DNA of 64,000 nucleotides. It comes from Gimesia benthica. Its GTDB lineage: Bacteria > Planctomycetota > Planctomycetia > Planctomycetales > Planctomycetaceae. The position numbers and the translations under genes were made by a program. This document shows, one piece after another, positions 1 through 8,223 of this stretch (positions are counted from its first letter, which is position 1; every line of letters starts with the position of its first letter). The notes under the pieces are model-generated. The model was given only the letters and a program-made list of their open reading frames with translations, was not told where the DNA came from and ran no database searches. The stretch is from assembly GCF_009720525.1 (NCBI RefSeq), contig NZ_CP043930.1, positions 6,088,001 through 6,152,000 on the forward strand. Direction: 5' to 3'.

Positions 1-689
1 AGGAAGCCCTCTTCCAGGGGAACCACACCCCAGCGGCTGCCGGTCGCTTCCACAATAATACAGGCCGGGTCGTGTGCGTCGATCGTACGTTCGACCAGTT
101 CGAGATCATTGGGACGAATGATAACCAGTTCGTCGGAGACCCCATTCGTGACGCCGGGCATCGAGTAGCTTTTGTCATCGTGGGGAGGCTCAGAAGCCTG
201 GGTGAGCAGATCGTGCCAGCCGTGGAAGTGGCCGGCAAACTTGATCACTTTGGTCTTGCCGGTGGCGATCCGAGAGACTCGCAGGGCCATCATGGTCGCT
301 TCAGTTCCACTGCTGGTAAAGCGGAGCATTTCACAGGAAGGGACCAGCTGGCGGACCAGCTCTCCCCATTCGAGTTCTAGTTCGTGACAGGCACCGAAAT
401 GAGTTCCTTTCGCGACCTGTGCCTGAACCGCTTCGACCATCGCCGGGTGACTGTGCCCCAGGATCAATGCACCATGGCCGCTCCAGTAATCGATAATGTC
501 GTTCCCGTCGACATCGTATTTATGGGCACCCTGAGCGCGGTCTACGTAGATCGGGAACGGTTTCATGTACCGTCCATCGTGGGTGACTCCGCTGGGGAAG
601 AGCTCACATGCTTTCTTGTAATCTTGCGCAGAGGTTGGAAATTTCGCAAAAAAGTCAGCTTCAATCTGCTGTCCCACGGCCTGGCTCAT
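1..689 (-). CDS. Class III aminotransferase, glutamate-1-semialdehyde aminomutase-like (partial)
   Basis: This is the N-terminal 229 or so codons of a PLP-dependent fold-type I aminotransferase; the rest lies beyond the left edge. The start is the ATG at 689. The protein opens with a segment typical of GSA aminotransferases (LFPSGVTHDGRY), followed by a PLP-phosphate-binding stretch (SSGTEATMMALRV) and an aromatic-rich turn (FAGHFHGWHD). These match glutamate-1-semialdehyde 2,1-aminomutase and related enzymes. The catalytic lysine would be downstream and cannot be seen. A paralogous class III transaminase is possible, so no hemL symbol is given. Confidence 0.85.
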   Translation of the reverse strand, partial: MSQAVGQQIEADFFAKFPTSAQDYKKACELFPSGVTHDGRYMKPFPIYVDRAQGAHKYDVDGNDIIDYWSGHGALILGHSHPAMVEAVQAQVAKGTHFGACHELELEWGELVRQLVPSCEMLRFTSSGTEATMMALRVSRIATGKTKVIKFAGHFHGWHDLLTQASEPPHDDKSYSMPGVTNGVSDELVIIRPNDLELVERTIDAHDPACIIVEATGSRWGVVPLEEGF

Positions 690-849
690 GGTGATGTACT
701 CACAAAATCAGGAAAGAAAACGTTCTGATGCAATCTCAGAACCGGGAAGAGCGGCGGTGATTTCTTAAATAAAGTCACAAATCCGCATAGCGCATTTTAT
801 AACGGAAATCTAGCGAAATAGCAAAGAGATCGCTTCGCAAAAAACTAGA

Positions 850-1049
850 CCCGGGTGGGCCCGAATGTAATTCGGGCCGAGCGCAACGAGCAGGAGGTTT
901 CGTGTGATCAAACAACGCAGAGAGACTTTCTGAACCCGATAATCATATCTGGATTCCAATCAATTAGGAAATGATTTACCGATTCGTATGTGTCAGCTGA
1001 AACCTCTTGTTGCCTGCGGCAACCCCGGATTGCATCCGGGGCCACCCGG
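850..1049. repeat. Inverted pair of REP-like palindromic elements
   Basis: Two related elements of about 60 bases (850-909 and 992-1049) face each other across about 80 bases of AT-rich DNA. Each begins with CCGGGTGG on its outer side, contains a hairpin with a 3-base loop (8-9 bp stem), and ends with an AGGTTTC block on its inner side. The two stems differ at two base pairs, and both differences are compensated (G-C to C-G, A-T to G-C). The right copy sits directly after the thrS stop codon, the left one about 160 bases upstream of the aminotransferase start. The layout resembles REP/BIME elements, but no transposase is nearby. Confidence 0.7.
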
Positions 1050-1058
1050 CATCGTTAC

Positions 1059-3239
1059 TTAATACTCGTTGGCCTGTTCGGTCTGACCTTCCAGGGCTTC
1101 GAACGTATTTTCCGCTACCTGACGGACGCGGCGTTCTTCGACCTCTTCCTTCAGCTTGGCAATCGCGTCTGCTAAAGGTATCGGACCCAGGTCACCGTCG
1201 ATGCGATCGCGGACAGCGACAGCAGTCTGTTCGGCTTCTTTAGGACCAACGATGAACATGTAAGGAATCAGTTCCAGCTGGGCATCGCGGATCTTCGCGT
1301 TGACCTTGGAGCTGCGCGTATCGACCGAAATCCGGAAGCCGTTCTGCCGTAGTTGAGCAGCGACTTCGTTGGCGTAGTCGAGTGTCTTGTCGCTGACGGG
1401 CAGGACTCGAATCTGTTCCGGAGCCAGCCAGAGCGGGAAGGCACCGGCGAAATGCTCGATCAGCATCCCGGTGAAACGTTCCATCGAACCGAATGGGGCC
1501 CGGTGAATCATCACGGGACGATGCGAATGGTTATCCGATCCAGTGTATTCCAGCTGGAACCGCTCGGGCAGGTTGTAGTCCAGCTGTACGGTTCCCAGCT
1601 GCCATTCACGTCCGATGCAGTCCGAGACCATGAAGTCGGCCTTGGGACCATAGAATGCGGCTTCCCCTTCGCATTCGGTGTAGGACATACCGGAATCGGC
1701 GAGTACTTTCCGCAGACTGTCTTCGGCGTGCTGCCAGTTCTCTTCACTGCCCACGTACTTGTCGCTCTTCGGGTCACGCAGCGAGAGCTGCACGCGAAAG
1801 TTGTCCAGACCGACCGAGGCCAGCACGAATTTTACCAGTTCCAGTGTGGCCCGGAATTCGTCTTCAACCTGCTCGGGAGTGCAGAAGATGTGGGCGTCGT
1901 CCTGGGTCAGACCCCGTACACGAAGCATCCCGTTCAATTCCCCGGTCTGCTCGTGACGGTACACGGTCCCGAATTCCGCCAGACGGACGGGCAGATCGCG
2001 ATAGCTGCGGGGCATTGCCTGATACATCTTTGCATGGTGCGGACAGTTCATCGGCTTGAGCAGGAACCGCTCATGCTTGTGTTCCCAGTCCTTGAGAATT
2101 TTAAGTTTCTCTTCCCGGCTCGCACCAGGTGGGAATTCGAAGTCGCAGTTCATGACACGCGAGGACTGGAACAGGGTCTCTTCCTGCTCAGCGGAAAGAT
2201 CATCTTCTTCCAGTTTACGTACCCAGAAGTCGACCAGCTGACCGGCGTCGTGGCCGAACAGCGGAGCGAACTGGGAATCGCGGTAATAAGGAAAGTGCCC
2301 ACTGGTTTCGTAGAGTTCCACACGACCGATGTGCGGCGAATAGACGGGCTGATAACCCAGTCGGGTCAGTTCCACTTTGATGAAGTCTTCGAGGACCGCA
2401 CGGATGGTCGCCCCTTTGGGTAGCCAGAGGCAGAGTCCCTGACCGACTTCGGGATTGATCTGGAACAGGCCCAGCTTTTTCCCCAGCACACGGTGGTCGC
2501 GGCGTTTAGCTTCTTCCACCTGTTCCAGGTATTTTTTCATGTCCTTCTTACTGAACCAGGCAGTGCCGTACAGACGCTGCAGCGGTTTGTTGCCGGCATC
2601 CCCTTTCCAGTAGGAACCAGCAATGGAGAGCAGCTTGAAGGCTTTAACTTTCCCTGCATTGGGAATGTGCGGACCGCGACACAGGTCGACAAATTCGCCC
2701 TGGCGGTAGAAGCTGAGCTGCGGATGGTCGGCCAGACCTGTAGCGATATGCTCGGCTTTGGATGACTGGTGCATCTCATTCACGAAGGAGATGGCTTCTT
2801 CCCGGTCGAGCGAGAAGCGTTCGAAGGGCTCTTCTTCCTTGATGATCTTCTTCATCTCTTCTTCGATTTTGGGGAAGTCATCTTCGCTGATGGTGTGTTC
2901 CAGGCCAAAATCGTAGTAAAAGCCGTGTGGCAGAGTGGGACCGAAGGCCAACTGGATATCGGGCCAGAGCCGCATCACCGCCCGTGCCATGATGTGGGCA
3001 CAGGAGTGTCGCATCACGCCGAGTGCTTCGGCGTCCCGCTCGGTAAGCAGGCGGAGTGAGATTTCATTAGAGTCAGAGATGTCCTTCAGAGGGCGGAACG
3101 CATCACAAATGGTTCCGTCCACTTCCGCGGCGACGACTGCATTGGCCAGCCGCTCCCCAATTGACTGGGCGACATCGAGTGCTGAACTGTTTTCGGGAAA
3201 TTCCTTTACGCTTCCATCGGGTAACTTGATCTGAATCAT
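1059..3239 (-). CDS. thrS: Threonyl-tRNA synthetase
   Basis: Charges tRNA-Thr with threonine in the cytoplasm. Domain order: TGS (residues 1-62), N2 editing domain with the zinc-hydrolase-like motif H78-x3-H82 and C187/H191 (DLCRGPH), class II catalytic core from about 255, and an anticodon-binding domain from about 615. The catalytic zinc ligands are visible as Cys398 (KPMNCPHH), His449 (DDAHIFC) and a later His (MIHRAPFG). At 726 residues it is longer than the usual 640 or so. The extra length is mainly about 55 residues between HFPYY (near 314-318) and the KPMNC motif. It is followed downstream by a REP-like hairpin rather than a U-tract terminator. Confidence 0.97.
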   Translation of the reverse strand: MIQIKLPDGSVKEFPENSSALDVAQSIGERLANAVVAAEVDGTICDAFRPLKDISDSNEISLRLLTERDAEALGVMRHSCAHIMARAVMRLWPDIQLAFGPTLPHGFYYDFGLEHTISEDDFPKIEEEMKKIIKEEEPFERFSLDREEAISFVNEMHQSSKAEHIATGLADHPQLSFYRQGEFVDLCRGPHIPNAGKVKAFKLLSIAGSYWKGDAGNKPLQRLYGTAWFSKKDMKKYLEQVEEAKRRDHRVLGKKLGLFQINPEVGQGLCLWLPKGATIRAVLEDFIKVELTRLGYQPVYSPHIGRVELYETSGHFPYYRDSQFAPLFGHDAGQLVDFWVRKLEEDDLSAEQEETLFQSSRVMNCDFEFPPGASREEKLKILKDWEHKHERFLLKPMNCPHHAKMYQAMPRSYRDLPVRLAEFGTVYRHEQTGELNGMLRVRGLTQDDAHIFCTPEQVEDEFRATLELVKFVLASVGLDNFRVQLSLRDPKSDKYVGSEENWQHAEDSLRKVLADSGMSYTECEGEAAFYGPKADFMVSDCIGREWQLGTVQLDYNLPERFQLEYTGSDNHSHRPVMIHRAPFGSMERFTGMLIEHFAGAFPLWLAPEQIRVLPVSDKTLDYANEVAAQLRQNGFRISVDTRSSKVNAKIRDAQLELIPYMFIVGPKEAEQTAVAVRDRIDGDLGPIPLADAIAKLKEEVEERRVRQVAENTFEALEGQTEQANEY

Positions 3240-3514
3240 TCGATTTATTGAACTTCTTCTAAAGTCGGAACCGCCACAGTCGCCGTTACAAAGGGCTCAC
3301 TGATCAGGCAGTTCGAAAGAGGTACGGTCTTTATATTCGACAGGCACAGCCCGCGTCAATGTTCGCAGTTTTGCAGGCAAAATGTGCGAATCTAGTGAAA
3401 TTGATATGATCGGTCAGACAGGTCGACCGACTCTTCCAATCAGCAGTTTTTTTCACAGAAAGTGTTCTGGAACTTGACGATATCGAACCTGATCCGTAAT
3501 CTTTTGAAACCTCA

Positions 3515-3588
3515 GGACGATTAGCTCAGTTGGTTAGAGTGCCACGTTGACATCGTGGAGGTCACTGGTTCGAATCCAGTATCGTCCA
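3515..3588 (+). tRNA. tRNA-Val (GAC)
   Basis: A full cloverleaf can be drawn: 7-bp acceptor stem (GGACGAT/ATCGTCC), D-loop TAGCTCAGTTGGTTAGA, anticodon stem CCACG/CGTGG around loop TTGACAT, and T-arm with GGTTCGAATCC. The anticodon GAC at 3549-3551 reads GUC (Val). The discriminator base is A3588 and CCA is not encoded. Confidence 0.95.
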
Positions 3589-3592
3589 CTTG

Positions 3593-3628
3593 AAAGCCCT
3601 TGTCTGTTATAGACTTAGGGCTTTTTTT
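3593..3628 (+). terminator. Rho-independent terminator after tRNA-Val
   Basis: Stem AAGCCCT/AGGGCTT extended by inner pairs GTCT/AGAC, followed by seven T. It starts five bases after the tRNA 3' end. Confidence 0.85.
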
Positions 3629-3860
3629 GTGCGCACCTGAATCTGCTGTGCAAACCTGCTTTCCCGACTGGGACGATCCCTGTAATCGCTACTACCCGAT
3701 GCGGAATCCCTCTCGAATCCTCAAATTCGTCAGCATGCACACAGGCGGAGCGGGGCTCCAGTCGATCATTATTCTGGACCGTGCCATTTTTAAGTCATAC
3801 TTCTGATCGTGTATTGCTCCAGGAGGGAGTCTGGATCAGAGACAGCTATAAGGTTTCAGG

Positions 3861-5360
3861 ATGAAGGAACATCCCTCTGGCAGAGCGCGCGGACTGGGGC
3901 TGGCACTCTCAGCTGCACTCATCACTGGCTGTGCCTCGCAGTCAACCAACGTGCAGACCGCTTCGACTACAGCTTCTGTGGATTTAAAGCCAACTCCCGT
4001 TGCCGAGACAACTGTCGTTGAAGAACCGGTGATGGAAGCGGAGATTCTCCAGACCAGGGGTATTGAATCTGCTCCGGAGGCATTGACTGACGGTACCCAT
4101 TCTGATGTGGTTGTAAATCACCCTGCGATCTCCCAGCCTCTGAGTGAACTGGAGATGCTGGCTGTGGAACAGAACCCCAAACTGGTCAAGCTCTACCAGG
4201 AGTACAACGCCGCATCCTCCCGTTCCCGTTACGTCAATAAGTTGCCTGACCCGAAACTGGGGGCGAATGTCTTCGGGGCTCCGCTGCAGACGGCTTCCGG
4301 TTCTCAGCGGGCGGTGATGAGTATGAGCCAGACGATTCCCTGGCTGGGTAAACTGAATGCCATGGAGCAGCAGGCCTGCTTTGAAGCGTTTGCGGTCCGG
4401 GCTGACTATCTCTCGGAACGGCTGCGCGTCATCGCTGCAGTGCGGACGGGCTGGTATCGGCTATATGTCATTGACCAGCAGATTGAAACTGCAGAAGTAA
4501 ATCAGCAACTGCTGCAGTCACTGATCGATGTGGCGAATGCCCAGATTTCGACCGGAAGTGCCACCCAGGGGGACGTTCTGCTGGGAACGCTGGAACTCAG
4601 CAAGCTGGAAGAGCGACTGCTGACATACCGCAAGTTGCGGGTCGCGATTCAGGCAGAAGTCAATCGGCTCATCGCCCGTGATGCGGATACATCAATTTTA
4701 ACACCGCAGGAACTGAAGATCGATCTTCCGACTCTGTCTTCACAGCAGATCTTTCAGCAGGCCCGGGACTCTCAACCAGAGATCCAAGCGGCTCAACTCC
4801 GGACGCAGGCCACACGTTGGGGGATCGAAGTCGCTCATTTGAGCCGTCGACCGGAACTGACACTGTCGGCGAACTATTTCTTCACGGACAACAACCGGCC
4901 CCCTTCGAATCTGTATAAGGTAGGACAGGATCCCTGGTCGCTGGGAGCTCAAGTCAGTATTCCACTCTGGAAAGAGAAATACGACGCGCTGGAAGATGAG
5001 GCGACCTGGAAGCATCTGGCATCCACGTATTCCGAAAGTGACCTGCTGGACCGCTACGATGCGCTGATCACTGAACTGCTGGCCGAAGCCCGTCGGGCGG
5101 AAGAGACGGCACAACTCTATCGAGATACGATTCTCCCCCAGGCGCAGCAGACGTTGCGGGCCGACCAGGAGTCTTATTCCCGCGGGGCTGTCGAGTTTGA
5201 CCGCGTGATTCGTGATTATCGCAATCTGCTGACGCTTGAGCTGGGATATCATCAGGCAATCGGTGAACTGGCGATCGCCCTGACACAACTCAGTCGCGTT
5301 TCGGGACAGGATGTGCCTTTGCATTCTCCGGCACCACCTGCACTACCGGAACCTGAGTAA
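3861..5360 (+). CDS. TolC-family outer membrane efflux lipoprotein (CusC/CzcC-like)
   Basis: Outer-membrane channel component of the tripartite metal efflux pump encoded just downstream. The 499-residue protein starts with a lipoprotein signal peptide whose lipobox ends at Cys24 (ALITGC). After a low-complexity Thr/Val-rich linker it has two OEP-type repeats rich in long helices (for example LSELEMLAVEQNPKL and LELGYHQAIGELAIAL), as expected for a TolC barrel/tunnel. It is the first gene of the cus-like operon, followed by a Cys-rich small protein, a CusB-like adaptor and a CusA-like pump. The metal specificity is inferred from the pump, not from this gene. Confidence 0.92.
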   Translation: MKEHPSGRARGLGLALSAALITGCASQSTNVQTASTTASVDLKPTPVAETTVVEEPVMEAEILQTRGIESAPEALTDGTHSDVVVNHPAISQPLSELEMLAVEQNPKLVKLYQEYNAASSRSRYVNKLPDPKLGANVFGAPLQTASGSQRAVMSMSQTIPWLGKLNAMEQQACFEAFAVRADYLSERLRVIAAVRTGWYRLYVIDQQIETAEVNQQLLQSLIDVANAQISTGSATQGDVLLGTLELSKLEERLLTYRKLRVAIQAEVNRLIARDADTSILTPQELKIDLPTLSSQQIFQQARDSQPEIQAAQLRTQATRWGIEVAHLSRRPELTLSANYFFTDNNRPPSNLYKVGQDPWSLGAQVSIPLWKEKYDALEDEATWKHLASTYSESDLLDRYDALITELLAEARRAEETAQLYRDTILPQAQQTLRADQESYSRGAVEFDRVIRDYRNLLTLELGYHQAIGELAIALTQLSRVSGQDVPLHSPAPPALPEPE

Positions 5361-5378
5361 AAAATCCGGGTAGACTTC

Positions 5379-5423
5379 AACAGGCTCAGACTCTATATTG
5401 ATATAAGAGTCTGATGTCCTGTT
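5379..5423 (+). promoter_or_regulatory. Long inverted repeat between tolC-like and Cys-rich genes
   Basis: Nested dyads AACAGG...CCTGTT (outer) and CAGACTCT...AGAGTCTG (inner, 8 bp, 11-base loop) form one long hairpin just upstream of the Cys-rich gene. There is no T-run, so it is more likely an operator or an mRNA processing/stability structure than an intrinsic terminator. Confidence 0.45.
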
Positions 5424-5439
5424 ATTTGTGGAGCCTTCG

Positions 5440-5898
5440 ATGGCGTCTGCCTGTCAAATCCTGTTGATCTGGATCACCACAGTGATGCTGTGTGCGCAGG
5501 CCTTGGGTGCGTCTTTTCTCTTCGGCTGCTGTTGTCTGCAGAGCCGCTGCGACCGCCAGGCTGTCGAGATGGACCACATTTCAGATGCCGTTGAAATGTC
5601 CTGCTGCCATCAACAGACACAGGCTGACCGTGAGGCTGCCGAAGAGGAATCCTGCGAGAGTACTTGTGGCCAACTGCACGCTCGATGTCAGTGTGTCCAG
5701 AAGAGTACAGAGCCCGCACTCCCGGAACAGACGACGTTACAACAGACTTTCATATCTCTGGTCAATGTGCTTGCCTCCCCCCCGGTTACAGGCCTGTTTT
5801 CCGACGCATCCGTAGTTCGTCCTGCCCGTCATGAGAGACAGGATCATGGCAGCCCTTCGCATTTTGCGCAGCTGCTGTTCTGTGTCTCGCTGACCTGA
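5440..5898 (+). CDS. Small secreted Cys-rich protein in cus-like operon
   Basis: I do not recognise a family. The ATG at 5440 is preferred over an in-frame GTG at 5428 because TGGAG sits six bases before it. The 152-residue product has an N-terminal hydrophobic segment (about residues 5-30) consistent with a signal peptide or membrane anchor. A Cys/His-rich stretch follows, with a CCC triplet, a CC pair followed by H, and CQC, all within the first 90 residues. The C-terminal half lacks this pattern and ends in a second weakly hydrophobic stretch. Its position between the outer membrane channel and the adaptor suggests a periplasmic or membrane metal-binding role; this is inference. Confidence 0.65.
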   Translation: MASACQILLIWITTVMLCAQALGASFLFGCCCLQSRCDRQAVEMDHISDAVEMSCCHQQTQADREAAEEESCESTCGQLHARCQCVQKSTEPALPEQTTLQQTFISLVNVLASPPVTGLFSDASVVRPARHERQDHGSPSHFAQLLFCVSLT

Positions 5899-6121
5899 TT
5901 GCTCCCGGCGCAACTCTTATCGTAAAAAGAGTCTCGCTGCGCCCCTCTTTCCAGTAAGTCTCTGTCATGACGTTACAGAGATGTTCCACTCTTTGTCGTA
6001 TGCATCAGTTTCAGACTGAATTTCCAGAGAAACAGGGCGGCTGGCCGGTTCGTCCGGCACGGTCCACCGCTGGTTGTTAACAATCGGCTGGTCGCTCTTT
6101 TAGAAAACCGGGAAACGCAAG

Positions 6122-6466
6122 ATGACTTCATCTTCAACTAATGATCAACCGCAGAACTCACCAGACACAAAACCGCACCCCGAAGGCAAATCTGCCCGCT
6201 GGTGGTTGAGAAAAATACTGCCGACCGCCCTGTTTCTGGCGGTGGGACTGTTACTGATTGTACTGGTGGGCCTGGCACAGAGAGTCGGCTGGATCCAGTC
6301 GGGCACATCGACCACTGCGTCGACCAGTGACGGTGGTAAGGAAACGACATATACCTGTCCCATGCACCCCCAGATCCGCCAGCCCAAACCGGGACGCTGT
6401 CCCATTTGTGGGATGGAACTGGTGCCGGCGGCGAAGAAGGGGCCAACATTGATGAGCTGGCGGTGA
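6122..6466 (+). CDS. CusB-like adaptor, N-terminal fragment (frameshifted)
   Basis: Encodes the cytoplasmic tail, a single membrane anchor (about residues 30-53) and a heavy-metal-binding module with CPMHPQ and CPICGMELVP. This is the standard N-terminus of planctomycete CusB-type membrane fusion proteins. The frame then runs into a TGA at 6464-6466, while the rest of the adaptor continues in the -1 frame from the GGGG run at 6439-6442. One extra G there would give a continuous protein (...VPAAKKGANIDELAV...). As it stands, this is the 5' part of a split gene. Confidence 0.75.
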   Translation: MTSSSTNDQPQNSPDTKPHPEGKSARWWLRKILPTALFLAVGLLLIVLVGLAQRVGWIQSGTSTTASTSDGGKETTYTCPMHPQIRQPKPGRCPICGMELVPAAKKGPTLMSWR

Positions 6467-8220
6467 CGATAGAACCGGCACAGCGTCGCCTGGCCAATAT
6501 ACAGACGGCGGAAGTGAAGACGCAGGCAGTCAACTCTACGATTGAAACCATCGGTTCAATTGAAATCGATGAGAGCCGGCAAGCGACAATCGCCGCTTAT
6601 ATTGATGGACGGATCGAAAAACTGTTCGCCGATTATACCGGCATCGAAGTAGATAAGGGGGACCACCTGGCGATTGTCTACAGCCCCGAATTGTATGCAG
6701 CGCAGATCGAATTGCTGGAAGCCCGTAAGGCGCTCAAGAAAATGAGTTCCGCAGCGTTGGGCGTGGTGCGCGAGGCACAGGAAAAACTGGTCGCGAACTC
6801 CAGGCAGAAACTGGTGGAACTGGGGATGACAGAGGAGCAGATCCAGCAACTGCTCGCTTCCGGTAAGGCTGAGTCGCGGTTAACAATTTATGCCCCGATG
6901 GGGGGAACCGTCACGGAAAAACTGGCCGAAGAAGGGAAGTACATCAAAGCGGGGGAGCCCATTTATCGGATCGCCAATCTGACGACGGTCTGGATGATGC
7001 TGGAACTCTATCCCGAAGATGCCGCCCGCATCCGCTTTGGTCAGCAGGTCGATGCCGAGCTGCAGTCGTTACCCGGTAAAACCCTCAAGGGGCGTGTCGT
7101 ATTTATCGATCCGACAGTGAATCCCCAGCGACGAACTGTTGGTGTGCGGGTGGAATTCAGTAACGAGCATGGACAGCTCCGACCCGGCGATTATGCCAAG
7201 GCACAGATCACAGTTCCCATTGGTCCCCAGGGAGCCGTTTACGATGCGGAGCTGGCAGGGAAGTGGATCAGTCCGATGCACCCCCAGGTGATCCGGGATC
7301 AGCCGGGGGACTGTCCCATCTGTGGGATGAAGCTGGTACCCACTTCGCGGTTTGGTTACAGCCAGGAGCCTGTTAAGCAGAAAGAGGCACTGACTGTGCC
7401 CCGGTCCGCGGTGCTGATGGCTGGCGATCACAGTGTCGTGTATGTGGAAACAAAACCGGGCCGATTTGAACTCCGAAATGTGACACTCGGCCCGATGCTG
7501 GGGGATACCGCGGTGATTCTGGACGGCGTCAAACCGGGAGAGCAGGTCGCTACGTCGGGTAATTTCCTGATCGATTCCCAGATGCAGCTTTCGGGTAAGC
7601 CGAGCCTGATTGATCCAACGAAATATCAGCCGGATAAAAAATCAAAAGAGAAAAAAGGACCATTGAAGTTTGATTCATTTCAGATTGAGAAGCTCGCAGG
7701 AGAGACCGGTACGCAGTTAGAAAAACTGTATGCGGCTTATTTCAAGATCCAGAAACAGTTTGCCGGTGATCAACCCGTGAAAGAAGCGGAGGCGACTAAC
7801 TTACAGAAACTGGCTGCTCAACTGGCCCAGGCTGCTAAGCTCAGTCCAACCGTCAGACAGGAACTGCAACAGATCGCTGAGAACGCGGCGCATCTGCATC
7901 ATCTTTCGCTGAAAGAGGCCCGACAGAAATTCAAGCCGATCAGTCATGCGGTGGTGAAACTGGCAACGCAGGTACGAGGTGCGACAGCGAAAGAGGCGTA
8001 TCAGCACTTCTACTGTCCCATGGTTCCCGAGGGGGGCGGGGACTGGTTGCAGCCGGATCTCAAACTGGTGAATCCCTATTTCGGCAGCCAGATGTTGCGC
8101 TGTGGAGAACTGGTGGAGACATTCGCTCCGACCGGGAAAGCGGATAAGAAATCGGAGCAACCCACTGCCGGAGGAACGAAACCGAATCAGCAACCGAATT
8201 CTGATCAGGGAGGGAAGTAA
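6406..8220 (+). CDS. cusB: CusB-like RND periplasmic adaptor, main part (frameshifted from upstream fragment)
   Basis: Membrane fusion protein that joins the inner-membrane CusA-like pump to the TolC-like channel. The frame can only open with a TTG at 6406, which lies inside the metal-binding module of the upstream fragment. Real homology begins around ANIDELAVTIEPAQ. In order it carries an HlyD-type hairpin and barrel (residues about 20-270), a second CPMHP-like module (SPMHPQ...CPICGMKLVP, about 288-308), a further barrel/membrane-proximal domain, and a C-terminal DUF3347 region ending in YCPM...NPYFGSQM..CG. The start codon is therefore probably artificial. The stop is 3 bases before the cusA-like ATG, so the two are coupled. 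Confidence 0.85.
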   Translation: MWDGTGAGGEEGANIDELAVTIEPAQRRLANIQTAEVKTQAVNSTIETIGSIEIDESRQATIAAYIDGRIEKLFADYTGIEVDKGDHLAIVYSPELYAAQIELLEARKALKKMSSAALGVVREAQEKLVANSRQKLVELGMTEEQIQQLLASGKAESRLTIYAPMGGTVTEKLAEEGKYIKAGEPIYRIANLTTVWMMLELYPEDAARIRFGQQVDAELQSLPGKTLKGRVVFIDPTVNPQRRTVGVRVEFSNEHGQLRPGDYAKAQITVPIGPQGAVYDAELAGKWISPMHPQVIRDQPGDCPICGMKLVPTSRFGYSQEPVKQKEALTVPRSAVLMAGDHSVVYVETKPGRFELRNVTLGPMLGDTAVILDGVKPGEQVATSGNFLIDSQMQLSGKPSLIDPTKYQPDKKSKEKKGPLKFDSFQIEKLAGETGTQLEKLYAAYFKIQKQFAGDQPVKEAEATNLQKLAAQLAQAAKLSPTVRQELQQIAENAAHLHHLSLKEARQKFKPISHAVVKLATQVRGATAKEAYQHFYCPMVPEGGGDWLQPDLKLVNPYFGSQMLRCGELVETFAPTGKADKKSEQPTAGGTKPNQQPNSDQGGK

Positions 8221-8223
8221 GAC

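Noticed and set aside
1353-2423. Long plus-strand open frame (356 codons) within thrS
   Set aside because: It lies entirely antisense to thrS, whose protein is complete and highly conserved; the antisense sequence has no family pattern and no ribosome binding site.
3600-3806. Short plus-strand frame after the tRNA
   Set aside because: It begins inside the terminator hairpin of the tRNA and has no ribosome binding site.
5379-5423. The long hairpin as an intrinsic terminator
   Set aside because: No T-run follows and the next gene of the operon starts only 17 bases later; a regulatory or processing element fits better.
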